A stretch of DNA of 55,752 nucleotides from Paramacrobiotus richtersi (GCA_034698045.1 JAQGAU010000026.1:1-55752); one strand, 5' to 3'; numbered from the stretch's first letter, positions 32,671-46,323 are shown. The notes: generated by a model from the sequence alone, not told the origin. A program made the numbers and translations.

Positions 32671-33219
32671 ATGGCCGTACCCCGCATCGAATCCCAAGTG
32701 GCCACCGTCAACCTCAGCACCGAACCCCACCGTCGCACCATTGACCGCGAAACCACCTGCCCCATCCTCATCCGCACCTACATCCAGTCCAACACCCACC
32801 TCAAAACCTCCGAGATCAACAGCGGTAACCTCCCCACCGATGAGCGCCTCCTGCTGATCCACACCTGGATGGACGCCACCCTCCGGGAGCTCTCCAACAT
32901 TATCCGCGAAGTCCGTCCCGAGGCGCGCCGTCTCGGCACCCGCCTGAGCTTCCATCTCCTCACGCCCGAACAGCAGCGCACGGGGTATAAAAGTCGGAGT
33001 ATGGGGGAGGTGTTTATCGGGAGTAAGCCCGGGGATGAGCGGGTGGAGAGTAAGACGCTGGAGGAGTGGTATGTGCAGGTGGGCGATGTGTTGGATGTGT
33101 GTATTTATTCGCATTTGAACCGTGGGGGGCCGCGGATGGGGATGGAGCGGGATCGCCCGGATCGGGAACGGGAAAATAACCGGGGAGGATACCGGGATCG
33201 GGAGAATCGACGACGGTAA
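32671..33219 (+). CDS. SAP18: SAP18, Sin3-associated polypeptide p18
   Basis: A single exon of 182 aa. IDRETTCPILIRTYIQ, HTWMDATLRELSNIIREV and PEARRLGTRLSFHLL match the ubiquitin-like SAP18 fold (human: IDREKTCPLLLRVF, YTWMDATLKELTSLVKEV, PEARKKGTHFNFAIV). It belongs to the Sin3-HDAC corepressor and to the ASAP/PSAP complexes (with RNPS1 and Acinus or Pinin) on spliced RNA. The ATG at 32671 (CCAACCATGG) is chosen because the region upstream lacks an in-frame ATG. The C-terminal extension of about 30 residues is rich in Arg/Asp/Glu (RDRPDRERENNRGGYRDREN), like RS/RD-type splicing proteins and longer than in human SAP18. It is the only intronless gene in the window, and could be an old retrocopy or a gene that lost its introns. 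Confidence 0.93.
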   Translation: MAVPRIESQVATVNLSTEPHRRTIDRETTCPILIRTYIQSNTHLKTSEINSGNLPTDERLLLIHTWMDATLRELSNIIREVRPEARRLGTRLSFHLLTPEQQRTGYKSRSMGEVFIGSKPGDERVESKTLEEWYVQVGDVLDVCIYSHLNRGGPRMGMERDRPDRERENNRGGYRDRENRRR

Positions 33220-34399
33220 AGCTGAACGTTTTCTCTATGTAGAACTGTTTTGGCACTTTCCTTTGTTAATTTCCTGCATTTTTTGGTTATAAGGTTGTGA
33301 ATTCTCTTGTAAGGGGTACATTTTGGCTTTTTTATCAGACTCGCAGCTTGTTGTTGTTTTTCATGCATTATCGTTCGAAATACAAATGTGTAGTCTTTTT
33401 TCGGATCACTACGAAAAATCATTCATAACACGAGTCGTGTTTCGCTTCTTTTATCGTTCCTGATTGACTTACCGTGCGATTGTTTTTCACCCTTTAGCGA
33501 GTAAAACGCAGGGAAAGCCGTGGATCACTGACTGTAATAATTTCAGAAGATCAAGAATAAGAACGTGAAACATTGCTAAAGACAGGTGGTCCAAATAGCA
33601 CTTCCTTAGAGAGCGAAACGTACGTATATGTGCGTCCTGTTTCATGTCTCATTCGGTTTTCTGTGGCCTTTTTTGTTGCTTCTGATGGCAGAATGACTAT
33701 TCCACGGCGAGTGAGCGTAATTAAGAAGACTTTTCGGATTGGTGCTTTGTTCGTAAATTTCGCATGTTATGAAATACTTTTATTGCCTTGTTATTTTGTT
33801 AATTATAAATGTCTTTTTTATCGCGCTGTTTTGTTATCTACCTTTACGCTTACGTTATATAGATTACAGATCGATTATGAAAAAGTACAGAGACATTTTC
33901 ATTTTTTAGCAGCGACGTTCAGACTAATAACAACTTTAGCCATTAATATTTTTATCTATGCGCTTTGGTTTGCACATTTCCTGCATGTGATATAATTAGT
34001 AGTTTCAATATCAAATTTTGTTATGCAGATATATGTAGTTACTGTCTTCGTCGTATCGTACTTACATGCATGTCGATAGAATGCAGGGTTTCGGAAATTT
34101 TGCGATAATTTTCATTTACACAACGCTACCTTTCAAAACACGTACAAAGTAGAGGAAAGATACTGAAATTCCCGTATGATATAATTTCTCCAAATTTGCT
34201 TTTCAGCTCTTACACATGCAAGCAAAATTTTTAGCAGCATTTATATAAATGTAAACCTAATCACCGTTTCACCTTCAATTTACCGGCAAAACTGTTCATG
34301 GTGATTACACATAATGTTGATTTGCGAGAAATTGTTTTTTATTTTGTTGTAGTTTTTCCTCTCCTTGTAATTCACTTCATAAATATATGGATCCTCCCT

Positions 34400-34438
34400 A
34401 GTGTCTGCGGACAATAAACAGTCAGTCAGTCAGTCAGA
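34400..34438 (+). repeat. TGTCTGCGGACAATAAA followed by (CAGT)n
   Basis: A short hairpin (TGTCTGCGGACA, 34402-34413), an AATAAA signal (34413-34418) and about five CAGT/GTCA units. Nearly the same string (TGTCTGCAGACAATAAACA) occurs near 19244. A polyadenylation signal followed by a short tetranucleotide tail resembles the 3' end of a non-LTR retroposon, but no body is recognisable. Confidence 0.4.
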
Positions 34439-34748
34439 TTGACCAGCTGCGGATGTCGTACTAGTACTGATGACCACAGTCGATATCCAGCAGTTCAGTC
34501 ATGCGAACGTCTTTTTTGGAGAGTTCGAAGTTAACTTTGCCGGAAGTTCTCCGAACATATATACAATTATACGTTATGAACAGCTCTGCATAGCTGTAGC
34601 ATGGTTTTAATTATGTATAGAAGTACTATCGCTGTAGCTTTCTAGAAGCGACACAGATTTATAAACAGCTGTTGCCAGCTGCACTCGATATGAATTTTAT
34701 TTTGATCGATCGCAGGTAAATGTGAACTATTATTAATAATAGTGTAGT

Positions 34749-34788
34749 AAACGAACTGTGCAGTTAATATCAACTGCACAGTTCGTTT
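34749..34788. repeat. 17-bp perfect hairpin
   Basis: AAACGAACTGTGCAGTT (34749-34765), a six-base loop, then its exact complement (34772-34788). No T-run terminator context and no target-site duplication were seen. The stem is too short for a pre-miRNA. Confidence 0.75.
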
Positions 34789-37700
34789 TTTGGTAACTTA
34801 TTATTCCCTGTTAATCCCTTTATTCAATGTAATGCTGCCGAGAATTATGGTTCAAATATTTATTTCGATTTTATTTTACTATTACATCGTTGGTGTCCGG
34901 CTGATGTTCGATTCTGCTAACACGCAAGAAAATATCATTAAATATGCACGTTCTCGTGCAAATCCATACGTCATATAGCGCTAACAGGTTAAATGTAAAA
35001 CCGGCCGAAGGTTGACGTCAAACTCTTGCCGCTTCTGATCGGAGGGGATTTAAAAGTTTAATCCGTAGCACCTGTGTTTGATAAGGCCAAATTTTAACTG
35101 TATACCCATAAAATGACAGCATCTCGCCTGTTTGTGTCAGATTTAACACCCGGCGAGTAGCCGAAACACGCTCGTATAACTCCCAATACATCTTCCATTG
35201 TCAAAATATACCCCGCACTAACATGTATCTGCGCAATATTTGAACACATATTTGATTTTTTCCAACTGACTGCATTCAAGGCCTCCCCCTCTGTGCCGTT
35301 AATTGTCCGCACTGCGTTCGCGCCACTCCATAACTGTCGGAGGAATTTGTTTATTCGACGGGACAAATGGTTTATTTGTTTGTGCATCAAGTAGTTTACA
35401 CGATCCTACCGTACCACCGCTGCATTTGCACAGAGTGTGCATATGCAACGGAAATGGCCGTCATATGAGCGCTGACGTTCGGGATAAATACATAACGATT
35501 AAGCTGCACAACTATGTAGAAACATCGTCGCAAACGCGTCTGACGATTGATTATGATCAAATATATATGCACACTACAGGTGAACGATTGTCGGTTTTTT
35601 GTCGAAAGGTCACCGGGTTGTGATTCATTAGTTTGTCGATCGGTAGTGAATGAACAACCGGAAATCGTCATACAAACGCACACGGTGGAAAAAATCTGTC
35701 GCACAGTGATGAAAACATGAAACAGTGTTCGAAAAAGTTTAAAGTGCTGCATGCGCAATAATCGTAGCGATATGTTACCATGCCGGATGCAAAACATATA
35801 ATAACAAATTTTGTCATGATCATAATTTTTTATGTCTCCGAGTATGCATTTACGGTATTTATTTAGTTTTGTGGTACTTTCTTTGCAAATTTGTAGTAAA
35901 TCTAACTGTACTATAATAATAATAAATTATGGTGTCGCTATTATAACAAAAATTACATAGGTCTAATAACAAATTATGTTATCTCGATCGCTGATTCCAA
36001 TCAAATACGAACGCGAAGCAAACGTAATATATATTTCAGGAAGCTTCATGTTTGTCTTGCTCTTAGTCTTACCTGTTACAATTTATATTATAACTGTTCT
36101 AGGAACCCGGGAATTATGTTTTGTCATTTTCGATTTGTTATTTGTTAATTTCCCAAATTTTCAGAATTAATTCTGATTAGATCAGTTTGGCGATCCATAA
36201 AAAAAACTATTTTATTCAGTACAAATTAAAAAAAAAAATTTTTATTAATTTCAATGACTGTATTCCGTTAGGAAAATTCAGCAGGATTTTTCTAATAATT
36301 TATGTTAATATTTATACTGGATACTTGAACGACAAGTGGGAGTTCAATGAGGCTATTGATTAAATCCGTCAAGGGATGCGGCAGCGCCGCGCTGCCAGCC
36401 GCCGGGACCAAAAAAGAGCAAACCCTGTACGGCAGTCGGGGATTTCTGCCAGCCTGACTCGCTATAATGAAACCAATATTGATACTAGAGTATTAAGAGC
36501 AGTCCAGCAACAAAGCATGCCGCCATACAGTTTCAATCACTTGATGAGACACTGCTACTAATCGCTCATATACCGCTCATATATGTATGTACATCCGCTT
36601 CGTACGCGCAGGTAGAGTAGCCGCATACGCAGTGTGTTATTTTGGCTGTATGATCGAAAAGTAGGCGCTGACGCTTTGATATGATATTTACCCAACGTCG
36701 CTACTAAACGAAAATCTTGTTAAGTTGCGACCCGATTAATGTACTGCAGGCAAGCCGAAAAATCAACCGCCACGGCCACACGTCTCTACCTGGCTCCGCG
36801 GATGCCAATGTGCACGCCGGCGCCAATCTGAATCGTTTTCCGTGTAATGGAAAAACACTGGCGCATATATATTAGGGCAGATTATGTCAATAATGCAGTG
36901 GCTGTGAATTTGCATAACAATGAGCGTCATGTCCAGCAGCTAATTATCATTGTGTCTGCGCAGTTTTGTGTTGTTTTCATCGAACAGGACTGACAAATAC
37001 TCCATTCATCTAATTTAGCCGGGGATATCATTTCCAAGCGTTGTAACTATAGCGGATTTAACGACCTTTCAGTTTTTAACATTTTTCCAGTCTTATAAAC
37101 AATTTTTAGTATTTTAGAATTTTCAACAACAATATTTTTATAAGTTTAATTATTAATATATTTATATATTTTCAGTATCAATATTTTGCAACAACAACAA
37201 GGCAGAAGAAAAAAACCATCAATACAATTAATGATCAATTAAAAATAAACAAATTTGAAGTAGTATAAATAAATCAAAAATAAATAAGTTTGGAGTAGTA
37301 TAGCAAAAATATAAGATTTTTCGGTTACCAAGTGCTACCAAAACTGGATACCGTGGACTAAATAAATCATTTCACTTACATTTAATTTGCATTCTCACGT
37401 TATCAGGTAATTATAAAGTGCTAACAATCGTCCGATAAATCGAAATTTTGTTTACCGACACATTATCAAACCCTCTTTCTCGATGGTAATCAAGCTCGAT
37501 TAATGATGCAGTTTCCCCCTACCGGACCAGCAGGATTTACATGACCGATAAAGAGCCATTTAACCTTAAGCACCAACTTCCCGTCAGGGGATATACCGAA
37601 GCTATTTAATTTACTCTTTCCTTGTGCTAATCCTTACACATACAGCGATAAACCACAGCCACCAACTGCCCCGATAATGGACACATCATCAGCGATAACG

Positions 37701-38689
37701 AATCGACATTTTCATCCCGAAAGGTCACCCTTTTTTAATGCCTTTCTGCACCTGTGCGCGTGGTCGGCTGTTGTGTGTATAATGGGTAAACGGACGCCGT
37801 TAATTATCCCGAAACAAATTATTGCTCCAATTACACCACGCGACGGTATTATTGTGTGCAGTTCATATACTGGATCGATGAACGGCGCTGTTTAGAAGTG
37901 CGAGCTGTAAACCATAAAAGCATTATGAGGAGAGCTGTAAAAAGGTGCCACATTAGTGTCGGAGTCGCGCGGTGTAGATTGCCTGTTTCCATTTTGGCGA
38001 TTAAATGCCGCTGTATGTAAATATGCAACAGATCTAACTGTTAATAACCGACATGCGGTTAACTGTCATATAAAATCCTATATTGTTCTGAAACTGGGTT
38101 TATAAGCCAGTTGTTTACTTGGCAGATTTGGAAATAATTTAAACAGAAATTTTGTAATACGGTCATGATCATACAGAAGTAGAAATACGGAATATGTAAA
38201 AACTACGGCTGCGAATACATTTCTAACACCGAAGAATGATTAAAACAAAATATAGAAAAATAAACACTAAATTAGGACGAAATATTCTCTATAGCAGTAA
38301 AACATTTTTTTGGAAAGTCCTGAAAATCTATCAAAAGCTGAATTTCTTAGCTGATCGACGAAACGACAAGTACAAAAATGTTCGAATTTTCTCGCGCAAG
38401 GTGTAAATTTTGACAGCGATGAATTTTGCATATTTTAGATCAGCTCTTTATTCAAATATTGCATGTTTTATATTAGCTCTTTAACCAAACTGGTGATGCA
38501 GTTTTTTGTCTTTTTCGGCAGCGCATTTTTAATGCGAACGAAATAAAATTTATTGCTGACAGTAACAGGATCGGAGATTACAAAATAGTTTTCACTAAAA
38601 GCCATATGTGTCATATGGGATATTGTGGTTGATGCCGGGTAATAAAAATCCGTATTGACCAAATCAGAAGCATGACTCACGCGATCAAC

Positions 38690-39065
38690 ACTCTAGCGGC
38701 ATTTGCCAGACTCCGCCGCTATCCGCTTCCTGATTGGTCGCTCCCGCCCCGTGTTCACACTACTGACTGATACACAAGTGGCGGTTTAGCCGAGCGTTTT
38801 ACAACATCGCCACTTGGTGCTAAAACGCCAGCGACGCTGCCGAAAACACAAACCGTTTTAGCCGACGCTGCCAGTTGTAAAACAAATTCACGCTCTAAAC
38901 TGTGGTAGCTCCATCTTCAGCTGTTCACTTGCAGCCTACTCGTAATAGTGTCAATTTATTTGTATCCAGTGCTGTAAAATCTACAGTGTGTGTTGATTCG
39001 CTTCGGTCCCAACGATAAAAACCATCTGTCGGCCCATTTAACCGCGTCTACCGGATTGCCTGCCA
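38690..39065 (+). promoter_or_regulatory. Probable promoter and 5' UTR of odd-skipped
   Basis: A GC-richer stretch just before the first coding exon. It contains an inverted CCAAT box next to a GC box (GATTGGTCGCTCCCGCCCC, 38733-38751), both typical core-proximal elements. It runs into the ATG at 39066 without an intervening stop-rich AT tract. Confidence 0.4.
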
Positions 39066-42000
39066 ATGTATCCCGTTAGCAGTTATGGTAAGCTGGGTTG
39101 TTTGTCACTTTGTCATGATTTTCAAAAGTATCCCACTGCGGACATTGTCCATTAGCTGGTGATTACGAGTCCTGATGTAATTGCTCCCTTGCTGACCTTT
39201 GGGTCAGGGAGTGCTTTGCGCGTTGGAAGAGTTTATTAAACAGTCATTTATATGCCTACTTGTTATTCTGTGCTGATTGTCGACACTTTGGTGTGATTAT
39301 TCGCGCACAGGCACTGATGCGAGCAATTGTCACCCTAGAATGAGAAATGCGCGCGTTTTTGTCGCCCGTAATCACTTTGTGCCACTGTCGTTCAGCGCGC
39401 TTTTCAATCAGCAATTCAGCGTAGTTAACTGTCCCCTGAAGACATTTTAGCACTCCGTAAAACTTGTGATGATATTTTTAATGTACTTATTGCGATTAAC
39501 ACGCTGAATTCACAGCAGTACAAACGATGAATTCCAGAAAATATTCCCGTTTCTGTGAGGAATTATATTATGTGACAGCTGCTTGAAATTTGAAGCGAAC
39601 TTCTGAGATTGCATAATTATACTTTCCTTCATGCGGTTAAATTTTTTCGTTTTATGCGTATCTTTCCAATGTTATGTTTATTGATTTGTTTTCGAAAAAA
39701 TTCGAAATTAACAACAATTAAACATTGTGGTTTTGCTAAGCTACGATGCTATAATTTTTGCGGATGTACTGCATACAGTACGTAAATACATAACGGAATA
39801 GGCGTCTGCACTTGCACGTTCTTTAAAACCGGTTATCATTTTCCCTTTTCCGGCCGGCCGTTGTCTATTTTTTTCTTCATACATTTATGCAGATTTTCCT
39901 TGTTTTTCCGATGGTAATCGCTATCAACCGCGATGCAAAAAATCCCTTCCCACGCTGCTCGCCACAGAAGCACTGTGACGCGCTTGTATTTCGTACAGCA
40001 TCAAAACGCTCCGCGTTGTGAGTGTTTTTACGCAACGATGGCGCGATGTCTATCGCGGATAAGCATGTCAACCTGATAATGAGCCATGTGATTGCGGTGC
40101 ATGACAAAGTGATGCCTGGGTAGACATAACAAGCGCACTGACAACATCCCTCACTGCAGATGCGGCTTGGGCTTTGTGTAATCTAACTCCACGGCCGTAA
40201 AACAGATCCCAACGGCGGGCGTATTATTTTGTCTCTGATGCGGCCGCGTTTACGAGATCTTTGTCTGTTTTTTCCTAGATTCTTGACAAGAAATTCCCGA
40301 CAATTTTTTATAGCAAATCGGTCAACGAAGCAGATTATCAAATTCATAAACTTAACAATCATTTGGAAAATCATGTTAATAAGAAAATTATCAATGCAAA
40401 ACATGATACAATTAATAAAGCTTGAAAAAAAATAAATAAACAGTTAGTGGCAAATGTACAATGCCAAATTATTCGAAATCGTGTAAATCGATACTTACGG
40501 TAAAAGGTCACAAACGGTGTAGAATCACGTCAAATACAGAAACAGCAGAAAAGAACTAATGAACTGTATATTCTTTGCATTGTATAAAAATCGTTGAGTA
40601 ATTCGAGAAATTCCTTTTCACCATGTGGATGCTATTACCAGGATTAGTCCGATAAGAGATAAAATAATTAATTAAATCTCGAAATCATTGATTAAGTGAG
40701 GAATGCTAGTCTCTTGCAATCAGAGTAGATATCAGTTTATGACAAGGTCATTTAGCGCTTCTGCATCGATTATCATCAGAGATCCACGTTCAGTGCGTGT
40801 GTTAGCCGATTAAACCTTTTAAGTATCCCACTGGGATTGCGATTTCTCCAAGAACAGCCTGACTGCTATGATTCCAAGGGACACCCACACCGCGTAGATT
40901 GTTGTCTCAATAAACACGGTTAAAGTAGCCAAAAAGCCCCGTTTTATGATGATACTGCTAAAAGACGCGGGAGAATGGTAAACAGCTAGAGAGGGGCTTT
41001 TTGTGCCGCACTCGCTAATTAACAGGCAGATCCGGTTACCTCAGCATCTCCAGTTAATCGCCCAGCCTGGGCTTCTTTTTATGACACCTGTATGGTAGAA
41101 GCAGGGCGGCCGAAGAATGTTTGCTGGGGTTACGTGTGTGAGCCGGCTACTGTTATTATTGTTATATGATACGGGGCGCTTTTCGGGAAATGATATTCGA
41201 TTTGATGCATTGCGGCCACATGTACAGTGTATCGTAGCACAGTTATAATAATAACATCAGCGTTGGACGAATAAACACATAAAAATCCGGTGCTACTGCA
41301 GAAACTTTCATTACAGTTCGTAATTATATAAATTCGGTGAAAACTAACTAGGATTCGTAATAAATCGATTAGTTAGCCGAGACTGAATCTCGAATACAGA
41401 ATTTCTTGAGTTATTGAGAAATATATTGGAGGCTCAGATAGGAGATGGTAAATACAAATTCATTGTGAATTATAGCAGTCGTAGTGCAATGGCTTAACGT
41501 CTTTCATTTCGTCTATTAGTTAATTACAAATTTAAATAACGCCGGAATACAATGAAAACGAGCAGTTTCTGACTTTTTCACATCTAATGCTTCAATGTTT
41601 TTTGCGGTTTTTGAACTACAGACGCGCTTCTGTACGTGCTAATATTCTTTAAATCGCGACAGTTAAAAATATCAAAACATATCAAAACATAATTTGTTGC
41701 AGAAGGGAAATGTCCAGTGTGTTCAACGTATTGCAATATATTCAGTGATGATGACTAATTTGTTTTAATGTGATCGTAAGTGACACTCACTGTATGCGCT
41801 ATAAAAAAATTTCAATCAACAAATTTCTATCAAAAGATAACTAGTTACATTTAGATTAAATCCCATAAGATAAATTTTTATTTGCTTCAGTTCATTTTGC
41901 GGAGTACAGTATTACAGTATACTGTCAAATTTCGGCATGTTTCGTGTCAGTCATTCGACAAACACATCTTACATAAATATTCATGCAATTTTTCACTCTT

Positions 42001-44752
42001 AAATGATCCAGTTGATACTTACTGCAAAACCCGCGTTACCGGATCCCCATAAGAAATCCTTTCTGAAAATCTAATGGTCAGCGAGGCGGGCATCTGCGCC
42101 GGGTTAAATGGGTCCATTTATTTTATTGGTAGAAACTTAATCGTTTGACCGTATACATTCTTCTACGTCGAGCGATATCATTACGCGCGCGCGCTATGCT
42201 CCAGTTTGTCTGGATAAGCGGGCTACACGGGAATAACACAGATTGTCCAGCGGGTGCTTAAAACGGCGATGTGGACAATTTCTTAATTTTGATGCATCCA
42301 TGTGTTGAAAATTTATGGACTGTATCTGCTGCAACAGCCAGCCATAAATCTGCTCCGCTTACACTTGTTGCACGATAAATTTACACGATTTTGACAAATA
42401 ATTGGGCGGATGGTCTCTGGCCGGCTTCGGGCGCTGGTATGTGCGGCATACCGGCTGTGGAATGACTTTTCATTAAAAATTTCGAGTGGTAATGATAGAT
42501 GATGCTGCAGTTTGAAAATGAAGAGTTTTACTAACAATCAATGCCGGCAACAGCGATTAAGCTGTGTTATATGCGACAAACGAAGTGTTAAAAGCCGTGC
42601 GTACTTATCGTAGAAAGCGTAGTGCATGGGCTATCTAACAGGTTCAGTCGGTTTGAACAAATAGCTGCTCGGTATTAATGTACGTACTAGTTTTTTGTTT
42701 GTACTTTTTTCAACTTTTTGCGCTTGAAATGGATAAACTTTGCGCAATTAAAAAATTACCTCAGGAGAAATCGGTAATTTTGTATTATAGAGTTTTACCA
42801 TTTCCTAAACTTAAACTTTTATGCTTCACCTTGTTACTGAAAGGAAGAATAAACCAGTAATGATATCGCATGAATTTGGTATAATCCAGTGCTTTTTAAA
42901 ATTATCTTCAGCGATCCTATCTCAGAAAAAACATATTTAATCTGTGTGTGTATATGTTCATGTGTAACCACCAAAATCGGGGATGCATAACACTGATAAA
43001 AGTGAATGTTAATTGTATAATAATAATAATTCAAATTTAATAATGATTTTGAATCATGAATCGAAATGCTATCGACAATATATCTGCCACATTTAAAATA
43101 TTGTTTTTAGGTACATAATGGTGTTTAAATAAATAACTATCGAATATTAAATACTTTTCGGTGCTGTAGCTGAATGCAACCAGCCACTGTACAGTGGTAA
43201 ACGACTAATGGCCGTCGTGTACTGAATTTCTTTATAGAAATATATATATGGCGTACACGATTTTGAACATATGTAAAAGTATGTATTTATGTTAAAAATT
43301 TGTAGATTGATGTACCCCTTTTTCTATAGAATCATTAATCCGCTCGGTGAACAACATGGCCGGCCTGGAGCCGCCGGACCCTCGCCTATCCCGCCCCTTC
43401 AAACTCCCGGACCCCAAGGATCCGCGGCCGATGTGGCCCCATCCGGCGCTCTCCCTGGCTCTCCACCAACAATTCTACTCCCCTTTCATGTTCCCCCCAT
43501 TATTTCGCCCCATGTACTTCCCCGTCCCCCCACCCGGTCCCGTGCCCCTGCGTCGGAAAGAGCTCGCCTCCCCGCCGCCCAAAGAGCCCAAAAAGCACAA
43601 GTTTGACTTTTCCCGGCTGGCCGAAGAGATTCTCAAGGAGCAGGAGAGTGATCGGGAGAAGAAGGAGAAACGGGGCGGTGTGTTTTGCGGCGGGAACAAG
43701 GGCTTCCGGCAGAGGACGGCCCGGAGTGCGCGGCCCAAGAAGCAGTATATCTGCCGGTATTGTGGACGGCATTTCACCAAATCGTACAATCTCATGATCC
43801 ATGAACGGACGCATACCGATGAGCGACCGTTCCAGTGTGAAGTCTGCAAGAAATGCTTCCGACGGCAAGGTAATTTTTACTAGCTTCAATTATCACTTCT
43901 TCGTAAAAAGCAGTTATTAGTACAGTAACTGGATGCTGCAGAAATGATGATATATGTAGTCCAATTATTTAACAATCGATACGGATACTTTATTTTTAAT
44001 TCTAAATTTGGGGGAAAATGTTTTGTTTGATCTGTTCGAATATTTTGCAAGACTGGTTAATTGTAAAACTTCTGCAAAAAATTACTCATTATTAAAATAG
44101 TTTATTTTATTTTATCGTAATTTAAACGGCTTTAAACCAGGCGTAATGTGCGAGGGAAAATCATAGTGCATTTGGTGATCGTGATTTTTTTTTGCGCCAC
44201 CACACTACGATCCGAACATTATGACGAGCAATTAGGCAATCATCAACTTTTACACTATAATTCATGAGTGCATATTGCAGATCATCTACGAGACCATAAA
44301 TTCATCCACTCCAAAGAGAAGCCCTTTAAATGTGAAGGTACGTTTATTGCATTATCTGTACCGCTACCATATTCTACATACCTATTATAAAATGTACAAT
44401 TTTATGGATGAAAATTTGAGATTGACGATAAATTCTATAATCATCTGAAACCCCTTCATCGTCTCGTTCACACTATTTTGTAAACAATCTGATTATCATG
44501 ATTGGCGTTAACAGCATCTTGACCTTTGCAGATTGTGGGAAGGGATTCTGTCAGTCGCGTACACTGGCCGTCCACCGTAACATCCATATCACCGATGCAG
44601 CAGCGGGTGTAGTGGCCGCATTACAGCAGCCGGCACAGCAGCCGCCATCATCAACGGCCACTCCACACCGACACCTTCCTACCGGCCATTTACACACGTC
44701 ATCGGCGCCAATGACGATCAACCCCAACAAGCTACTCCTTCATCCCTACTGA
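39066..44752 (+). CDS. odd: odd-skipped / OSR-family zinc-finger transcription factor
   Basis: Exons 39066-39087, 43330-43869, 44281-44337 and 44532-44752, in phase, 279 aa. The 22-nt first exon gives MYPVSSY and joins across a 4.2-kb intron to [17 protein letters not shown]; the phase fit supports it, though translation could start at the ATG at 43356. A Pro-rich region and [13 protein letters not shown] (KPRFDFANLA in OSR1) precede three C2H2 fingers: [38 protein letters not shown] and [19 protein letters not shown], split at the family's conserved RRQ|DH site. These are near-identical to Drosophila Odd/Sob/Bowl and vertebrate OSR1/2. The family acts in segmentation, leg-joint, gut and kidney development as sequence-specific regulators. 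Which member of the family this is cannot be told here. The C-terminus is Ala/Gln- and His/Pro-rich. AATAAA at 45101-45106 is a likely polyadenylation signal. Confidence 0.93.
41478..41494 (+). repeat. Dispersed A-box-like motif, odd-skipped intron
   Basis: GTCGTAGTGCAATGGCT, the closest copy to the consensus of this motif. Confidence 0.5.
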
Positions 44753-46323
44753 CTTGGAAACTCTACTCTGCAAGGCCGCCAGTTTGCCAAATAATTTTGG
44801 GAAAATTTATTTTGTATAACTGACACTTTTATTTGATAATCTCAGAATACAGAAAAAATGTACAGTCTACCGGCTTTATTGTGTAATCTCTTCTTTTCTC
44901 CTAACTCAGCTGTTTTCCTCCGATTATAACATTTGTACACAGTTTGTCTATTTGATTTTAATAAGCTTCTGCTGACGAGTACTGTTGCCGAGTTTTTCCC
45001 ATACGGACATTCCTCATTTCTGTACAACGTGGTAGTGTGTGTGTGCTTGTGCAAAGTCAAACAGTACAGCCATATGCGAGACTTGGAGTTTGTAGAATCA
45101 AATAAAAACGGAATCCCTATTTGACCTCGTCATACTTTACCCAAGTGTACTGATAAGATATACACTGCCTCTCCTGCGTCGGCCGGCTGTTCAGTCAGGG
45201 AAAAGGTCACGCTGCCGGGTCTGTGAGTAGTTGTTGGTTTGGCGTTATAGTTTATTCGGTGGATATGTTGACATTTCCACGTGTGCTTTAGCCAACGTTG
45301 GCTCACTAGAGGCAGCGGAAGCTGCATCGGCAGCGTTTCCGGTACCTTTTACGCTGATACACAGATGTCGGCGGTAAAAACAGCTAAACTTGCCAGTGTG
45401 AACTGCATATAACTAGATGCACGCATTTCGATGTAACACACGAAAAGGTCATTAATTTTGCGGACTTCATTTGATATGTGCACTGATAGTCTGATATTGG
45501 CCGGAAGTGCATGAGAATGCTCGCAAATATAAACCGGAAATTCTTTTCTTGTTTTGATCGTTTAAATTGTTAATTTAATTGAAAACAATTTCTTTTGAGC
45601 GGTAGTTTTTAGGACGTTTTCTTAAAATCTGATTTGGCATTTTCCTGTCTAAAACAGGGATGTTTTCTAATATTAATTCTTAACTTGACAGCTAAAACTT
45701 ACAATTTTGCGTTTTTCTGGGTGTATCAGTCTGATTATTCTGATCCGTTTTCTTTTGTTTCGAGAAACAAATTTAATTGTTTAAAATCTTTTTTTCGGAT
45801 TTTTTGATCAAGCGGTTAGTTAAATACTTAAATTTTTTCAAGTTTTTGATTTAATTGTATTGCGGGATATTTATAACGTTACATGAAGTGTCTGCACGTC
45901 AGCATACTGACCACCAATATCGCGGAGGTGGCAAATTAAACATATTTCTTTCTTTATTCTGTTCGGCCACATCCTCATTTCGCCTTTAAGACCCTTGGAG
46001 AATTATCAGACTTATGTAATCATAAAATTAGAGAAGCTACTAAATCATGCTATTCGTACATAATAATAATTATACCGTATGATACAAAGACGATCGCGAA
46101 CAGGACCGTTTATCTCCAGCCATACGTGTCGTTGAACGGAAACTGTTAAAAAACATGTTCAAAAAGAAGTGCTATCCAGTCATATTTCGTATTCTTTGAA
46201 AAATCCAATTTGCTTGTTTTCTCCTTGAACGAAATAAAAAACCGTTTAATTCTTTATTAACGATTTTGATTCGTACAGTCATATTTCGGGATATTTGCTC
46301 ATTCATTCGAGCACCTAATTAAT

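Larger units (their letters stand above)
33220..38689. other. Non-coding tract upstream of odd-skipped
   Basis: About 5.5 kb with no convincing exon; the open frames are short and AT-driven, including a 140-codon frame at 33573-33995 that has no ATG start and no recognisable features. It contains the hairpin at 34749-34788 and the CAGT repeat near 34420. A sharp drop in coding signal and a wide spacer before a developmental zinc-finger gene suggest cis-regulatory sequence, but no individual enhancer can be named. Confidence 0.5.

Noticed and set aside
33573..33995. 140-codon plus-strand open frame after SAP18
   Set aside because: It starts at TTG rather than ATG, has AT-driven hydrophobic composition, no splice partner and no family resemblance.
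34749..34788. Pre-microRNA
   Set aside because: A perfect 17-bp stem with a 6-base loop is too short for Dicer substrates and has no mismatched lower stem.
36376..36561. 61-codon Arg/Gln-rich open frame
   Set aside because: Isolated in a long non-coding tract, GC-rich only locally, with no homology I can recognise.
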